Shown here piece after piece: positions 6,229 to 8,184 of a stretch of DNA of 8,184 nt. Numbering within the stretch: position 1 is the stretch's first letter; each line of letters begins with the position of its first letter. Below the pieces are notes generated by a model. That model was not told the DNA's origin. It saw only the letters and a list, made by a program, of their open reading frames with translations, and did no database searches. Origin of the DNA: an uncultured Hyphomicrobiales bacterium (lineage in GTDB: Bacteria; Pseudomonadota; Alphaproteobacteria; Rhizobiales; Beijerinckiaceae); NCBI GenBank assembly GCA_903916165.1, contig CAIWVR010000353.1:1-8184 (forward strand), written 5' to 3'. A program made the position numbers and the translations under genes.

Positions 6229-6256
6229 ACCTTACGGATCGCGTGGGGGATGTCAA
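6229..6256 (-). promoter_or_regulatory. rpmG promoter
   Basis: On the minus strand a perfect -35 TTGACA (6256-6251) is followed after 16 bp by TAAGGT (6234-6229) as a weak -10. The predicted start near 6222 leaves a leader of about 78 nt before the rpmG ATG. Confidence 0.6.
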
Positions 6257-6270
6257 GGTTTTGGGCACCT

Positions 6271-7026
6271 CTAGAGCAGGTCGCGCCGCCAGGCGCCGCG
6301 ATGGTCGCGGTAAACGGGCACCGGCAGCATCGGGCTCATGCCGGCCGCGATTCGGGCCTGCAATTCGATGATGATCGTGCGCGTGATGCCCGGCATGTCG
6401 ATCGAGGCAGCCTTCGAGAGCGGCAGCCAGACGAGATCGACCAGCTCGCGGTCCGGTCCGGTCATACCCTCCACCGTATCGACCACGGCCTCGACGCCCA
6501 CGGCGAAAAAGGCGGTGTCGAACCTGCGCGCCCGGCGCGGGGGCGTGATTGCCCTCGCGATCAGGTGAAGCCTGTCCAGCTCCGGGTAGCAGCCATGCGC
6601 AGCATAGGCGCTCCAGGCACCCTCTGGCGCGCTTTCTGGTGCGCCATAGTCGCGCGACCCGATCAGCATGCCGGTTTCCTCGAAGGTCTCGCGGATGGCG
6701 GCCAGTGCGAGCGCGCGGGCACGACCCGGCGAGGGCCGCTGGACGCGGCTCATCAGGCGCATTTCCACGAAGTCATGCAACGCGCCCGCGACATTCATGC
6801 GGCGGTCGCCGGGTTCGATCCGGCCGCCAGGGAAGACATAGAGGCCCGGCATGAAGACGAGATTGGGGTTGCGCCGCCCCATCAGCACGCGCGGTTCAGC
6901 GCCGCTGTCGTCCATGACAATCATTGTTGCCGCAGGTGCCGGGCGCAGATACGGGAGACTGCTGTCGCCGGGCGCAGACTTCTGTCCCGCGAGCCCGGGA
7001 AATGGCGTGGTGGGCGTGGCGCTCAA
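6271..7026 (-). CDS. Nudix hydrolase, insertion-containing (NUDT19-like) type
   Basis: A 251-residue soluble hydrolase of nucleoside-diphosphate-linked (NDP-X) or CoA-type pyrophosphates. The fold starts near residue 33 (ATMIVMDD...RVLMGRR). The Nudix box is split: FPGGRIEPGD at 65-74 carries the leading glycines, about 37 residues intervene, then AIRETFEETG at 110-119 supplies the metal-binding Glu residues 113, 116 and 117. This insertion marks the subfamily related to NUDT19/NUDT7-type enzymes, for which CoA derivatives are the best-known substrates; the substrate here is not proven. The start is taken as TTG at 7026, overlapping the TGA of the DUF983 gene (TTGA); the open frame reaches 7164 but would run inside DUF983. 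An internal ATG is at residue 35, too late for the fold. It follows DUF983 and rnr in one likely operon. Confidence 0.85.
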   Translation of the reverse strand: MSATPTTPFPGLAGQKSAPGDSSLPYLRPAPAATMIVMDDSGAEPRVLMGRRNPNLVFMPGLYVFPGGRIEPGDRRMNVAGALHDFVEMRLMSRVQRPSPGRARALALAAIRETFEETGMLIGSRDYGAPESAPEGAWSAYAAHGCYPELDRLHLIARAITPPRRARRFDTAFFAVGVEAVVDTVEGMTGPDRELVDLVWLPLSKAASIDMPGITRTIIIELQARIAAGMSPMLPVPVYRDHRGAWRRDLL

Positions 7027-7457
7027 GGTGCTCTGGCCGCATGGGCCGTTTTCGGCGGCACGGTTTCGAAACCATGCATGCGCAGCGCCCATTGATAGGC
7101 GACCAGGGCACCCTTGAATTTGGGCAGCAGCCAGAAGGTCAGCGCGAGCGTTACGCTGGGCCACAGCAGGATGTGAATCCAGATGTCGAGCGTGTCATTA
7201 TGTTGCTCGACGAAGAGCATGGCGGCACCCACGATGTGGGCGACGACGAGAATGGTGAAATAGGGCGGGGCGTCATCGGCGCGATGGTGGTGCAGTTCCT
7301 CGCCGCAACAGGGGCAGCAGTCATTCACCTTGAGAAAGGCGCGAAAGATCTTGCCCTCGCCGCAGGCCGGACAAATCCCGTGAAAGCCGAGCTTCATGGC
7401 AGGCCACCAGGCGCGCACGGGCGTTGGCTCGACGTGAGCGGTTTGGGCGAAGGTCAT
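7023..7457 (-). CDS. DUF983 zinc-ribbon membrane protein
   Basis: A 144-residue inner-membrane protein. An N-terminal cytoplasmic zinc ribbon has Cys29-x2-Cys32 (CPACGEGKIF) and Cys48-x2-Cys51 (CPCCG); extra cysteines at 47 and 50 make the second knuckle CCPCC. The conserved LHHHRADDAPPYFTI follows at 55-69, then two membrane helices near 66-84 and 92-111. This is the complete DUF983 arrangement. The function is unknown; the family is widespread in alphaproteobacteria. The ATG lies 5 nt after the rnr stop, and its Shine-Dalgarno-like CGAGG is inside the last rnr codons, so it is probably translated from the rnr mRNA. It overlaps the start of the Nudix gene. Confidence 0.9.
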   Translation of the reverse strand: MTFAQTAHVEPTPVRAWWPAMKLGFHGICPACGEGKIFRAFLKVNDCCPCCGEELHHHRADDAPPYFTILVVAHIVGAAMLFVEQHNDTLDIWIHILLWPSVTLALTFWLLPKFKGALVAYQWALRMHGFETVPPKTAHAARAP

Positions 7458-7462
7458 GGGAA

Positions 7463-8184
7463 TCAGCCTCGTTGTCTTCTCTTCGGGCCATTAAATGGGG
7501 TTTTTGACGTCGGTCCGCGAGAGGACTTGGTGTCGCGCCCGCCCTTGTCCTTGGCCATGCCGAGGCTGGTCCGGCTTGCGCCATCGCTCAGCATCTCGAA
7601 GCGCAGCGCACCGGCAAACGGCGCGGCCTCGACGAGTTTCACCTCGACAATGTCGCCCAGCCGGAAGGTTTCGCCGGTGCGATTGCCGATCAGCGCATGG
7701 GCGCTTTCCTCGTAGCGGAAATAGTCGGCGCCCAGCGTGGAGGCCGGGATGAAGCCATCGGCACCCGTGTCGAGCAGTTTCACGAACAGGCCGGACTTCG
7801 TCACGCCGCCGATGCGCCCCTTGAAACTCGCCCCGATCTGTTCCGACAGCCAGCCCGCGATCAGCCGGTCGACGGTCTCGCGTTCGGCGACCATGGCGCG
7901 GCGCTCGGCAGCAGAAATACGCGTGGCGATTTCGGCCAGTTCGCCGCGTTCCAGATCGGGCAGACCATCGGGTCCGAGCTTCAGCGCGCGGATCAGCGCG
8001 CGGTGCACGATGAGGTCGGCGTAGCGGCGGATAGGCGAGGTGAAATGCGCATAGCGTTTCAGGTTGAGTCCGAAATGCCCATAGTTTTCGGCAACATATT
8101 CCGCCTGCGCCTGCGTGCGCAGCACGACCTCATTGACCGCGTGCTCGTGCTCGCCGCCCTTCACCCGCGCCAAAATGGTGTTGA
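7463..8184 (-). CDS. rnr: Ribonuclease R, C-terminal part (runs off the window)
   Basis: The last 239 residues of a 3'-5' exoribonuclease of the RNB family, open to the right edge. NTILARVKG, then HAVNEVVLRTQAQAEYVAEN and HFTSPIRRYADLIVHRALI are the end of the RNB catalytic domain, with the conserved TSPIRRYAD that contacts RNA. An S1 RNA-binding domain follows (ASFKGRIGGVTKSGLFVKLL to VEVKLVE), then a short basic tail ending KRRQRG. The cluster of catalytic aspartates lies outside the window. RNase R degrades structured RNA, including rRNA fragments and tmRNA-tagged messages. The tail distinguishes RNase R from RNase II only weakly, but the sequence is much closer to RNase R. It is first in the visible part of the rnr - DUF983 - Nudix series. 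Confidence 0.93.
   Translation of the reverse strand, partial: NTILARVKGGEHEHAVNEVVLRTQAQAEYVAENYGHFGLNLKRYAHFTSPIRRYADLIVHRALIRALKLGPDGLPDLERGELAEIATRISAAERRAMVAERETVDRLIAGWLSEQIGASFKGRIGGVTKSGLFVKLLDTGADGFIPASTLGADYFRYEESAHALIGNRTGETFRLGDIVEVKLVEAAPFAGALRFEMLSDGASRTSLGMAKDKGGRDTKSSRGPTSKTPFNGPKRRQRG

Overview
The window looks like chromosomal core sequence from an alphaproteobacterium, most likely a member of the Hyphomicrobiales (Rhizobiales). The reasons are the G+C-rich codon use, an EipB-family periplasmic protein, a DivK single-domain response regulator, a DinB with an N-terminal cysteine pair motif next to a DUF3572 gene, and the rnr - DUF983 - Nudix - rpmG order. The genus cannot be told from this sequence.

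Layout. 74-1234 (-) is an MFS transporter whose N-terminus is cut by an in-frame TAG just upstream of its start. 1301-1437 is a palindromic intergenic repeat. 1439-2194 (-) is a glycerophosphodiester phosphodiesterase, divergent from eipB at 2313-3140 (+). A second copy of the palindromic repeat (3156-3252) separates eipB from the convergent dinB (3266-4534, -). dinB overlaps the end of a DUF3572 gene (4531-4899, -) at a TTGA start/stop junction. DUF3572 is divergent from divK (5015-5401, +).

The 575 bp between divK and rpmG hold no credible protein gene, but they are rich in structure: a perfect 16-bp palindrome, a promoter with an exact TATAAT, a candidate structured small RNA of about 195 nt with a strong Rho-independent terminator, a five-hairpin dispersed repeat, and the converging rpmG terminator. 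In several related genomes I would expect pleD next to divK; it is not here. This gap is the most interesting part of the window.

The right side is a run of minus-strand genes read from the right edge: rnr (3' part only), a DUF983 zinc-ribbon membrane protein, a Nudix hydrolase and then rpmG. The first three are tightly packed (5-nt gap, then a TTGA overlap). rpmG has its own TTGACA-type promoter and a leader with a 10-bp hairpin followed by a U-run.

Functionally this is a mix of housekeeping genes: RNA decay (rnr), ribosome (rpmG), nucleotide or CoA pyrophosphate hydrolysis (Nudix), cell-cycle signalling (divK), lesion bypass (dinB), envelope integrity (eipB), glycerophosphodiester turnover and export. 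I saw no mobile element, phage, CRISPR or defence gene. The candidate new element is the RNA downstream of divK.
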